Assembly: GCA_965214375.1 (NCBI GenBank)
Contig: OZ243947.1
Location: 1,116,001 to 1,180,000, forward strand
Direction: 5' to 3'
DNA from: Endobugula sp965214375
GTDB taxonomy: Bacteria; Pseudomonadota; Gammaproteobacteria; Pseudomonadales; Cellvibrionaceae
Length of the DNA stretch: 64,000 nucleotides
The notes below the pieces were generated by a model, which saw nothing but the letters and a program-made list of their open reading frames with translations, searched no databases and had not been told where the DNA came from. A program made the position numbers and the translations under genes. Positions 1-9,771 of this stretch are shown piece after piece (the stretch's first letter is position 1; every line of letters begins with the position of its first letter).

Positions 1-215
1 AAGAAGATCTTGATTGCGATCAAGAAACGCTTAAATGGTCATCAGACTTGACAACCATTGCTGATATTAAAGCGTTGTTATCTCAACGTGGAGAACAATG
101 GCAAAAAGCCCTAGCTAATTGTTTATGCGCGGTTAATCATTCCATGACGCACGACTCTCAGCAAGTCAACGACGGTGATGAGGTTGCATTGTTCCCACCC
201 GTTACAGGGGGATAA
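1..215 (+). CDS. moaD: MoaD, molybdopterin synthase small subunit (3' part)
   Basis: The reading frame enters from the left edge and runs to TAA at 213-215. The visible C-terminus ends in the ubiquitin-like tail PPVTGG, whose terminal Gly-Gly is thiocarboxylated to supply sulfur for molybdopterin. The preceding stretch (LCAVN, then DGDEVALFPP) also fits the MoaD family. moaE starts one base after its stop, the usual moaD-moaE arrangement. The start codon lies outside the window. Confidence 0.9.
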   Translation, partial: EDLDCDQETLKWSSDLTTIADIKALLSQRGEQWQKALANCLCAVNHSMTHDSQQVNDGDEVALFPPVTGG

Positions 216-216
216 T

Positions 217-642
217 ATGATTCGGGTACAAGTTGAAGACTTCGACATCAATAAGGAATATCAACGACTGTCGACTCATTCATCAAAAGCTGGAGCCGTC
301 GTTATTTTTACGGGAATCGTACGTGAAATATTCGGTGAAAGAAAAACCAATATCTTTTTAGAACACTACCCAGATATGACTGAAAAAGTGTTGCAAAAAA
401 TTATCCGACAAACAAAAGAAAATTGGCCTATTATTGATGTAACGATTATTCATCGTATTGGTTATTTATCCTGCGGTGATAATATCGTGTTTGTGGGCGT
501 CAATAGCCCTCATCGAAAAGAAGCCTTTGCTGCTTGTGAAGAAATTATGAAATTTTTAAAAAGCGAAGCACCTTTTTGGAAAAAAGAAATAACAGAAAGT
601 ACCGCATACTGGGTCGATCCAGAAAATATAGACAATGCTTAA
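217..642 (+). CDS. moaE: MoaE, molybdopterin synthase large (catalytic) subunit
   Basis: Encodes about 141 aa, the normal MoaE length. MoaE converts precursor Z (cPMP) to molybdopterin using sulfur carried by MoaD, in the cytosol. Family landmarks are GAVVIFTGIVR near residue 30, the HRIG stretch, VGVNSPHRKEAFAACE, and the basic/aromatic C-terminal part FWKKE. An ATG 42 bases further upstream is open in this frame, but it lies inside moaD. I chose ATG 217 because it directly follows the moaD stop and gives the family N-terminus. Intact. Confidence 0.92.
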   Translation: MIRVQVEDFDINKEYQRLSTHSSKAGAVVIFTGIVREIFGERKTNIFLEHYPDMTEKVLQKIIRQTKENWPIIDVTIIHRIGYLSCGDNIVFVGVNSPHRKEAFAACEEIMKFLKSEAPFWKKEITESTAYWVDPENIDNA

Positions 643-1685
643 ATCATTGACTCAAACCATCACTATTACTTTTTTAGTCGCTACAAGCCTTATTATTAGC
701 GTCACTTTTTGGGTTTTATCTCAAGAGAAACATTACAATTTATTTATAAATTTCAACAACTAAAACAAATCCAGCATTGACAACGTATTAATAATACTTG
801 GCTATGTTTCTTTTCCAATTGCTATAACTGTGGCTTTCGTCCTAATTATATATAAGATTTTGCGGCCAGTAAGATCTATGACGGAGGGCATTTACAAAAT
901 TAACGAAGGTGACTATGAAATACAGCTTACTGTTGGAAAAAATTGTGAAACATAGCAACTAATAAATAATTTTAATGGCTTGTCAAAAACACTAAAAAAA
1001 AATCATAAACTCCGGCAACAGTGGCTTGCCAATATATATCATGAACTAAGAACCCCCATAACAACATTAAATTATGAGATAGAATCCCTCGAGGATGGCA
1101 TAACCACCTTGGATATGAATCAAATTATTTCCTTGAAACAAGAAGTACAAAGATTACAATATTTAATTGATGATTTATATGAACTCTCTCTTTCCGAAGC
1201 AGGAGGCTTAAAATATAACTTTTCCGTTATTGATATTAACAGCTGCATTGACCAAGCAATGACAACATTAATCAATAAATCAAAGGAAACAGATATTGAT
1301 ATTGTTTTAAATAAGCAAGAAGGCCTTCTTAAAAGAGCTGATCATAACCGTATAACCCAGCTTTTTACAAACCTAATCAACAACTCCTTATCGTATACAG
1401 AAGCTCCGGGGAAAATTATTATCACCTCAAAAAAGGAGAAAAATAGTATAAAGATTAACATTGAGGATACCAAGCCGGCACCACAAAATAATATCGAACG
1501 CTTGTTTGAGCCATTTTTCAGAGCTCAAAAAAACCAAGCGTGGCGAACACAGAGGCGCGGGATTGGGATTAACAATTTGCCAAAATATTGTCACCGCACA
1601 CCACGGAAAAATTACTGCCAAACATTCTCAATTAGGAGGATTAAGTATTATAATAACGCTCTATGAACAAGGTAATATTTTATGA
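635..1685 (+). pseudogene. baeS: BaeS-like sensor histidine kinase, degraded
   Basis: An ATG at 635 opens a frame with an N-terminal membrane segment, a second membrane segment, a HAMP-like linker (LRPVRSM), the H-box HELRTP around 1040, an N-box (FTNLINNSLSY) and a G-box. The frame has TAA at 761-763 and TAG at 953-955. A one-base shift at about 1530-1550 moves the G-box GAGLGL into the next frame, which ends at 1685. The DHp and ATPase parts resemble BaeS (LRQQWLANI...HELRTP, DDLYELSLSEAGGL). The periplasmic sensor region between the two membrane segments is much shorter than usual, suggesting an internal deletion. Its end overlaps the start of the response regulator (ATGA). No functional kinase is expected. 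Confidence 0.85.
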
Positions 1686-2361
1686 AAGACAAGACCATTG
1701 TATTAATAGAAGAGGAGCATAAAATAGCAGAAATTTTGCAGAAATATTTAGAACAAGAAGGCTTTGATGTTATTACATTAGAAGAGGGAAAGAATGCATT
1801 ATCCGTTATTGAAGATATAAATCCAGTGCTATGCATTATTGATCTAATGCTTCCAGATACTGATGGCTTATCCATATGTGAATCACTAAGAAAAATTTCT
1901 GAAATCCCAATTATCATACTCACACAGAAAGATCATGAAGATGACAGGCTCGCAGGGCTTAACATGGGAGCTGATGATTACATATGCAAACCCGTTGGCC
2001 CTAGAGAAGTGGTCGCCAGATTCCACGCGATACTAAGACGAACATCACCTAAAGAAATCAATCTATCAAAAAAATTAAAGCATAAAGATATAACGTTATT
2101 AAACGATGAATTTTAATGTTATATACTGGACAAAAGGGTAGACCTAACCCCCTTAAAATTTAGAATACTCTCTATATTTGTTTCAAACCTAAAAAAGTTT
2201 TCTCTCGAGAAAAAATTATGGATTCGTGCTACGACAAAAAAAGAATTGTTAGCGATCGAACCATAGAGACACACATTAAAAACTTACGAAGAAAGATAAT
2301 GGAGCCTACTGGCGAGCAACAAATCATCTCCGTGTATGGCAAAGGTTATAAATTAATATAA
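1682..2361 (+). pseudogene. baeR: BaeR-like OmpR-family response regulator, degraded
   Basis: The receiver domain is recognisable: the acidic pocket (here EEE), the phospho-Asp in IIDLMLPDTDG, the Thr in ILTQK and the Lys in CKPVG. TAA at 2114-2116 ends the frame after the receiver. The winged-helix DNA-binding domain continues beyond it (DLTPLKFRIL) and is then shifted by one base near 2200-2215. In the other frame RTIETHIKNLRRK and SVYGKGYKL complete the wing, ending with TAA at 2359-2361. Intact relatives respond to envelope stress. The gene is convergent with the exporter gene to its right, with only 9 bases between them. Confidence 0.85.
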
Positions 2362-2370
2362 CCTTTACCG

Positions 2371-4311
2371 TTAAACTCTGATCACTGAACTTTTCGACTT
2401 AACCAGCTTATTACCTCTAATTTCAAAAACAACATCCGATATCCCCAGAACGTTACGATCATGAGAAACGATAAATATAATTGGTCGATCCACCTGCCGT
2501 TTAATTTCATGTATCAAGGCAGCCAAATCAGCCTGCGTCATATTAGAAAACACTTCATCAAACACATACACTTCTTTCAACGGTGACAGAGTCATTGATA
2601 TCAATAACTTACGCCTTTGGCCCGTTGACATATGAATTGAAAATATATCTCTTTGAAAGATAAACTCATAATCAATTAGCTCGCCTTTCATGACATCTTT
2701 AACAACCTAAACAATATAGTTTTTATCTCTATGACCTCTAATAGAGAAATTATAATACAAAGAACCCGACACAAAATCCGACACCAAATCCAAACAGGCG
2801 ACCTTATGATAGAAAAATGACGTATCAATATCTTGAATTTTATATTGATCATTAAAAACAATATCGCCAGTAAAACCAGAAAAAGACCGGGTAATACATT
2901 TTAAAAATGTTGATTTCCCAACACCTACACCACCAGAAATACCATAAACCACACCTCGGTGAAATTCATAATTTGTCGGTTCAATAAGAACTCGCTCATT
3001 AACTGACATAGAAAAATCTACTAGTTGTATTTTATCTACACGATCCAGCATAAAGCCTTTTTTAAAAATGTAAGTCTCAACAGACTCGAAAATAACTTCC
3101 GCAGCTTTAAGTATATGATAGGAAGAAGAAAACAGATGGAAAGCTCGAGTCACCATAGACACTGCTGACGAAGCAATACGGCTATTAATAATCAGCAAAG
3201 CAATTAATATATTAAATATTTGATTATTGTCTTTTACTTCGAAAAAGATAACCAAAAACAATACAATACTCGCCAAAAAGGAACTTATCTTAACACACTC
3301 ATCCCACTTGAAGTTAAATAAAGCAATGTCTTTTTCAACATCAAGCACTTTTTTACAAACACGTTCAAACTACGAAAGATAAAAAGAAGGGTCAAGATAA
3401 AGAAATTGTTTATTATTACGATAATAGGTAATTCTCTCTATCAACAATTCCTGTTGCACTGCTTCATTTTCAATGTATATCTTATAATTTTTATAACGAA
3501 GGTAAACAGCAAAAACAACAACTAAAAAATAAAACAACAATAGAACAAGAACCGAAGGCCCTAGCATAAGGAATAAAACAGATATTAATAGAACAAAAAC
3601 AACACAATCAACAGCCAATGTAGAAAGCGACTCCCAAATCACCTTCTTACTTGATTCGATGGTTCGTATTTTAGTAATAATATTACTTTCATTTAAAAAA
3701 GGTAATAGCAACAGAAAATACCTTTCAATCTTTTTTGAATCCTCTTCCAGATCTCTTAATGTGTAATTTTTTATCCATACTTTGGAGAAGTAATCAAACA
3801 AATAGGCACCACCAAACACAACGGATATAAAAACAAAGGTATAAACACCATCATTAAAAATAAGTCTAGTATTAAAAAGATTAGTGAAAAAAGCAGGTAA
3901 TAATACGAATGGAGTAAGCAAAAGAACAAAAAAATGGCTTTTCGGAAAAAACCCGTAGATGGTTTCCAAAAAGGAAACCACATCATGTTGTTTAGGGTGC
4001 TCAACAAGCTCAATAATATATTTTCCCTGTAAGCTATCAGGGTTAATAACATTATTAGACTGGGAGATATAACTTCCTTCGACACTTTTAATGAAAGTTG
4101 CTTCATCACCCAACAACACAAAACTATCTGGCAGATCAAGCGTATCTGACACTAAGGTTTGTTCGATTTGATAATGTACTAAAGGATCTACAAATAACTT
4201 ATTAACATTTTCATAATAACTTTCATTATCAACAACTTGTAACGCATCAAATCGTTTTTCGTCAAATACCGCCGCATGGTATTCAAATAAACTTTTAAGA
4301 CTCTTTTTCAT
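2371..4311 (-). pseudogene. Type I secretion ABC exporter (SiiF/LapB-like), two in-frame stops
   Basis: About 647 codons in one frame, with TAG at 3370-3372 and TAG at 2707-2709. The N-terminal ~130 residues resemble the degenerate peptidase-like domain of adhesin exporters. Membrane helices follow (residues ~125-290, and again after the first stop). The nucleotide-binding domain keeps Walker A GGVGVGKST, a diverged signature MSTGQRRKL, Walker B VYVFDE and the H-loop SHDR. In intact relatives this inner-membrane ATPase powers export of a giant adhesin through the adaptor and TolC-like partners encoded upstream. It is the last gene of the secretion cluster, 23 bases after the MotA-EAL gene. 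The stops separate the domains, so a working exporter is unlikely. Confidence 0.87.
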
Positions 4312-4334
4312 TAGCGTATAGGCACTTGAAATGT

Positions 4335-6296
4335 TTATTCATCGTCGTTAAACAAATAATCGATACCATCAATAGGATGAGAAACAAAATAACCTTGAAA
4401 GTGATGAAAACCCAACTCTTCCAGCTTAAATTTCTTTATATCGTTTTCAACGCCCTCGACAATGAGATCCAAATCAAGCTCTTTTGCCGAAGCCATAATT
4501 GAGCGAATAACCGATGTATCTCCATCTTCATTAATCAGATCATTTATCACTGAACGATCAATTTTAAGCTTATCGACATTTAAACGTTGATAAATTACTA
4601 ATGATGAATGGCTTTTTCCATAATTATCTATATAGATTTTAGTCCCTAATGCTCTGAGCCCATTAAAAACTTCTCGCATGGTATCAACATTCTCAAGAAC
4701 CATAGACTCTTTAAACTCAATGGCGATATTATTGGCATCCAATGAATATTTCTCTATAAGGGCTTTAAAATAAGAAATAAATGCAATATCTGTTGCCATT
4801 TGTTGTACGATATTAATAGATAAGACCCAAGACTGGTTCCAAGCACAGGCTCGCAACCACTCAGCAAGCTGCTTTAAGCTATTATCCATCACCCACTTAT
4901 CTAAGGTAACCATTAGGTCGGAATGCACCTCCATTTCCGGGCCGAAAATTTCTGAATTAGAAATGACACCCCTAATAGGATCCTCCCATTGCAACAGAAC
5001 TTCACAACCAATAACTTTTTTATCAATATCCACTTGAGTTTGATACCAAATGTCTAATTTATCCTTCTGGATAGCCGAAGCAAGTGTTTCATTCAATGGC
5101 GGAGCCATTAAAAACTTCATAGCAAACATAATCGAAGATAACTCTTTAATATTATCAGCGTTATTCTCAACCAACTCATTAATATGATCAGCATGTTGCT
5201 TAGAGATATATTCAAGACTTTCAAAAGAACCATGCAGGGAGTTCAGATTACCATTAACCGAATTTACCTCAGAGATAACTGGACCAGCAAAGTCTGATAC
5301 ATTATTCATAGACTTATTAAAGTCTGCACTATAATTTTCGAATTTAGTATTAAACCTCTCTATGAGCAACTGTAAAGACTGTAAATTACTGGTATTTGCC
5401 CCTACCTCAGAGGCAATCCGATAAGAGAAGTTGGATATTTTCTCCAAGCCTACATTAAAGTCTTCGACACAATCTTGAAAGCGAGAATCAAACCTTTCAC
5501 AAACAACCTGTAATGCAGACAAGTTAGTATTATTCGCATTCATTTGTTCTACAACACTCTCTGAAAAACTGGAAATACGAGACAAGCCATCATTAAGAAT
5601 TTGTTCTTGTGTCTCCTCAAAGCGATTAAGACTGTCAGCAAGTTTTGCCTGTAGAGTATTATTCTACTTAATTGCATCCGAAAGAATCTCAAACATCTTC
5701 AAATCTAATGCCTTATTGATAGCTTCTGCAATCTCAGGAGAATCAATACTGGCAACACCTGCCTGCGGATGGTCCACAGCATTACCACCCTGAACAGAAG
5801 GCTGATATTCATTTTCAGTATCTTTATAAAAAAATGCTAAATAATTACACGAAACAGAAAGAATTGTTGAAGCACCAACACCTAAAATAGATGTTAAAAA
5901 TGCCAAAGACATAGCATCAAGTGATGTACCGATAGATAATAATAAGGTATTGATTTTTGAACTAAAATCACCATCAGCATTCATGCCTGACGATATCGAG
6001 GCAACCATTGAAGCAAGCCCGATAAACGTACCTATCAAACCCAAAGAAACACAAAGCGTAGAAGCCAATGTCACTTGTGAATTAAAGAACTTTCTTGTCA
6101 CCCCATCCCTATCCATAAAATATGAGAACGCAAACAAAAACAATGGATAAATATAACCGATAAAAATCAGCACCGTAATTTCTGGAGACAGACTATACGT
6201 TGTATAGATAAAATTTCGACCAGCATCCAGTATAAGCAACAGAAGGATGGCACCAACGGATAGGAATACGCCTAGAAGATAAATTATTCACTCCAA
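4335..6296 (-). pseudogene. SiiB/MotA-TolQ-like channel protein fused to a degenerate EAL domain, interrupted by stops
   Basis: One frame covers two parts. The first (to TAG at 5664-5666) has MotA/TolQ/ExbB-like membrane helices, including SLGLIGTFIGLASMV and a later helix with GTSLDAMSLAFLTSILG. After the stop, the same frame continues with a helical region (residues ~190-370 overall) and then an EAL domain. The EAL domain has EVL for EAL (CEVLLQW), NIVQQ for the NIS motif, IEFKES, and DNYGKS in place of the usual DDFGTG loop, and it keeps LKIDRS, EGVEN and QGYF. Loss of the second Asp suggests c-di-GMP binding without hydrolysis (inference). A further membrane segment lies in frame upstream of 6239. 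It can be joined to a TTG at 6296 only through TGA at 6288-6290, so that start is inferred. SPI-4 SiiB is the closest functional parallel I know; the EAL fusion is unusual. Confidence 0.75.
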
Positions 6297-6322
6297 TTTA
6301 ATTGAGAGACGGTGGATTTAGA

Positions 6323-6724
6323 TTATTCAATAACAGTGGTTACCTGAATATCCTGAGGCAAGTCCATCATATTGATAAAACGGATAATATTAGCTGTTGA
6401 CTGTCGATCTGACTGTCGAGTTCTGATTGTCACCGTCAGTGCAGTATAATTAATGATCTCTTCACGAATTTTATTCTTGGTTACATCATCCAAATCAAAA
6501 TTCACCAAGAAAAGAATTGCGCGAACATCAATATCTACCTTAAGTGCCGGACGAAAAGTTACAGGGTTATAGTCATTACCCTCTATCTGGACATCTACAA
6601 ACTCTTTAGCGCTCTGATTAATCGCTATCGCATTCTGCAAAATAAACGATATTGCTATTAATATCATGATAATTAGACTTGCAGAGAGTGCATCTACAAA
6701 TGGCGTTAACGCTTCATCATTCAT
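6323..6724 (-). CDS. SiiA/MotB-like single-pass membrane protein
   Basis: Intact, about 133 aa from ATG 6724; a TTG at 6736 in the same frame could add four residues. A short cytosolic N-terminus is followed by one membrane segment beginning FVDALSASLIIMIL, with an Asp at residue 11 at its entrance. A membrane Asp in this position is the proton-carrying residue of MotB/ExbD, and an equivalent Asp is reported for SiiA of SPI-4. The rest is a small periplasmic domain without an OmpA peptidoglycan-binding signature. It sits directly before the MotA-like gene, so the pair is probably an accessory proton channel for adhesin secretion. It is one of only two unbroken genes in the cluster. Confidence 0.72.
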   Translation of the reverse strand: MNDEALTPFVDALSASLIIMILIAISFILQNAIAINQSAKEFVDVQIEGNDYNPVTFRPALKVDIDVRAILFLVNFDLDDVTKNKIREEIINYTALTVTIRTRQSDRQSTANIIRFINMMDLPQDIQVTTVIE

Positions 6725-6739
6725 TTTAGAATGCAAACC

Positions 6740-7162
6740 CTAAATATTGTTAGAAAACTTTAAATCAAGATAACAGTAATTTATACCGCCCTCATAAGAC
6801 TCTGTTTTAGCATTTAACACTTCAACATCATCCTCATAATATTTATTAATTTTTAAAAAATTAAACGTCACAATCTCGATCATTTCTCGTTCTGAACGAT
6901 TAAAACCGAAATTGCATACAGGTCTATGTGATTGAAGAGCGATATTATTTTTACTTTCTATACCATCGATTGTCAGTGTCAACGTATCTAATACAGAAGC
7001 GCCAACAAAAACATTATTCATAATATATTTATAATGATTATCACTGACTTTTTTAATACCCGTCTTAGGCAAAATAGAGCCAACATAACCCAATAGAGAT
7101 GACACAGTAACCAAGATGATAACAGCCAAGGAAGCAGAAATAGCGCTAACAACACCTATCAT
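6740..7162 (-). CDS. Unknown small membrane protein of the secretion cluster
   Basis: Intact, 140 aa. An N-terminal membrane segment (residues ~5-30, SLAVIILVTVSSLLGYVG) is followed by a soluble, probably periplasmic domain with two Cys (around residues 83 and 129). I do not recognise a family. The topology resembles the SiiA/MotB-like neighbour, whose gene starts 15 bases later, so it could be a third component of the same channel complex. It follows the HlyD-like gene by 27 bases. Its function is not assignable from sequence. Confidence 0.55.
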   Translation of the reverse strand: MIGVVSAISASLAVIILVTVSSLLGYVGSILPKTGIKKVSDNHYKYIMNNVFVGASVLDTLTLTIDGIESKNNIALQSHRPVCNFGFNRSEREMIEIVTFNFLKINKYYEDDVEVLNAKTESYEGGINYCYLDLKFSNNI

Positions 7163-7189
7163 AAATCACCAAACCTCTAACTTTGTATA

Positions 7190-8430
7190 TTAGGGTACAA
7201 CACTAGCAATATAATCAAACACCGTTGCTTTTTCTGAAATTACAAAAACCTCAACTTCAACATCAAAACTAATTGCCGCATCCAAACAAGCAGGCTCCGG
7301 AATAATTGTAGCCTCATAATATCTGCCAGAATCTGGATTATTTTCTTCTCTTTCTAGAGAGTCAGAACTTACATCTTTAACTTCTCCACGAAAAAATTAA
7401 TTTTGACCCGGAGAAGTTATTCTTATTTTTACCCCTGCATTGAGATTCAAATGGGAACGATATCGAGCATCGAACTTAGCTTTAATTTCAGTAGATACGC
7501 CCTCTTTTTTAAGGACGAATAGCTCTGCACCTTCTTCAATGTAGGTATCAATAGATATACCTTCCATCATTCGCAAAACATCCCCTCTTATAGGAGAATA
7601 AATAACAGACAACTTTTTCTGTTCAGACAACAAATCAACTTGGTGGCTTTTTTCCAAAATATCATTTTCAACACTTTCATATTCACGCTTAACTTAAAGC
7701 ACTCTCTCTGCGCGCTTCATATTGAACAAGACTAATTTATCATTAAGTTTCTTTTTATTTTCAAGATCGACTAAATCATAAGAGACAACCTCACCATTCA
7801 GATCACTAATCTCTGCCTGAAGATCATAAAAGCGTATTGTTGCCGCACCACCTCTTGAAAGCGCACTCCGCTTTTTGTATAACACCTTTCTTTTTTGCAA
7901 AAGCTCTTCTTTCTTTTTCACCCTTTCAACCGAAGATTTTAAAAAAACTCTTTTTCTTGTTGGTAGTCATCATAAAACTGATAAACATATTGACCACCTT
8001 CGCCAAGCTTTAAATATTCACCAGAGCAGTTATCGAATGGTGTCGTGTAATCAGATGCGCCATCTATGAACACTGACGAGTATAAAAAACATATCTCCTC
8101 TTCCATTGACTTCTTTCTTTGCAAGTCTTTCACTAAACTCTGACGCGTTTTTTCAAGCAGGTACTCATCATCAAGATTACGATAGGTCAACAAAGGGGCG
8201 CCCTTGTCAACAAACTCCGTTTGCGAAACAAAAAGCTCTTTAACATAAGCTGATTCAGGCGACTTAATAACAACATCACTACCTTTCATAACAGTAATTC
8301 CACGCCCCGGGGCAACAACTTCTATCTTGTAAGAAAACACAAACTCCAAAAGAACAACAGAAAAATAAATAAGAAATAAAAAACCAACTCCGCGAGGCGT
8401 TTTTATATTTTTCTTAAAAAATTCTAGCAT
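7190..8430 (-). pseudogene. HlyD-family periplasmic adaptor (SiiD-like), broken
   Basis: About 413 codons, normal for a type I secretion adaptor. The N-terminal membrane anchor (FLFLIYFSVVLLEFVF) is followed by the first half of the barrel/lipoyl region (APGRGITVMKGSDVVIKSPE). A helical hairpin comes next, then the returning lipoyl half (YSPIRGDVLRMMEG) and a C-terminal barrel (FRGEVKD onward), ending at TAA 7190-7192. Lesions are a one-base loss in a run of seven A at 7941-7947, TAA at 7694-7696 and TAA at 7397-7399. All segments after the frameshift share one frame. It bridges the ABC exporter and the TolC-like channel in intact systems. Confidence 0.87.
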
Positions 8431-8447
8431 TTACTCTATCACCAGAT

Positions 8448-9738
8448 TCATTTAGCAAAAACATCTTGCTGAAACTTACCCGAAGAAAGCTTTTTATAGT
8501 AAACAATAGAAGAATAAAGCTGTATATCATTATTTAAAAATGATACATAGGTTTGCACTAATTCAAACAAACTCTTCACCATATCAATAAATGCAATCCT
8601 ATCAACTAAAATTTCTTTTTCTTGAACTTCAATCAAGCTTTTACTAAGCACAATTTGCTCAAGGAGACTATCTCTTTTCTTTTTTGCCGTTTTATAATTT
8701 TCATGCAGTTCCTGGGACTGAAACAATATTCGACTTCTTTCATTTTCAAGCTTCTCACTTTAAGACAAATAGACTTTGTGTGACGCAGACTTTGTCTTTG
8801 ACCTTTGAAAATCAAATAATTTATATTCAAGCGTAAGGCCATACGAGGAAAATTCCCTAACCGTATTACTTTAATTAGTAGAATTAGATTTTATACCAAC
8901 ATTGACATCATTGAAGGCTGTTAGTTTAAGCTTTTCAAATTGATTTTTTGCAGAGTATCTCAACCCTTGAACAATATGATATTGAGATAACAAACCAAAA
9001 TTTTGTATAACCGCTTTTTCACCATCAAAATCAATATCTTCAAGTAAAATCAAATCTAACAGCTCAGGCTTCAAACCAATAAACTCTTTATAAACAACTT
9101 GATACCCTGTTGACAAGCTTAACTGCGTAAAGTAACGATCTATGTCAGACTTTACAGTGGCAACTGCATCATCAAAACGCACTTTAACCAATTGTGTTTC
9201 CCTAAGATATGAACGAGGCGATATTCCGGCATCAACAGCATTAGTAATTTGAGCAATATAATCATTCATTTGCCCTCTAATCATATCGGAATTTTTAAGA
9301 AACTCCCGGCTGCGTTCTATATTAATAAGCTGTTCCATCACCTCAAAATACAGCTCTATTTCTTTTTCTTTTAAATCATAAAGTGCCGACAAACGATTAT
9401 TATCGGCTTCTGATATTTTGGAAACCGATATATCCGAATACACTTTTGAATTAACACTCAGGGTTAATTCAGCATCAGAGTCCAGAGTGGGGTCTAACTT
9501 GCCATAAAAGTCGTTATACTCTACGATCAAATCTGCTTTTGGATAAAAATATTTTTTTTTCAGCATCCGTCAAATCTTCTTTATAACCCAAGGTATTTTT
9601 TAATGATTTTATTTCTTGTGAGTCATTCAAAACATCAGCAATGATGACACCTGCACCGATACTATAAGAACCAAAAGATCCAACAGAAAAACACTGACAC
9701 AGTAAAAACAGCAATGCTATTAAAAAGTACGTTTTCAT
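8448..9738 (-). pseudogene. TolC-like outer-membrane efflux protein (SiiC-like), broken
   Basis: About 430 codons, the usual size of a TolC-family channel. ATG 9738 gives a signal peptide (KTYFLIALLFLLCQCFSVG). Long amphipathic helices typical of the family follow, such as LYDLKEKEIELYFEVMEQL and a second repeat with LVDRIAFIDMVKSLFELV. An extra base in the run of nine T at 9552-9560 shifts the frame after residue ~60. TAA at 8871-8873 and TAA at 8760-8762 interrupt the rest, which stays in frame to 8448. It lies 33 bases after the adhesin stop and 17 before the adaptor gene. Confidence 0.85.
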
Positions 9739-9771
9739 ATAGATTTTAACAAAGTTATAAAACAGCACACA

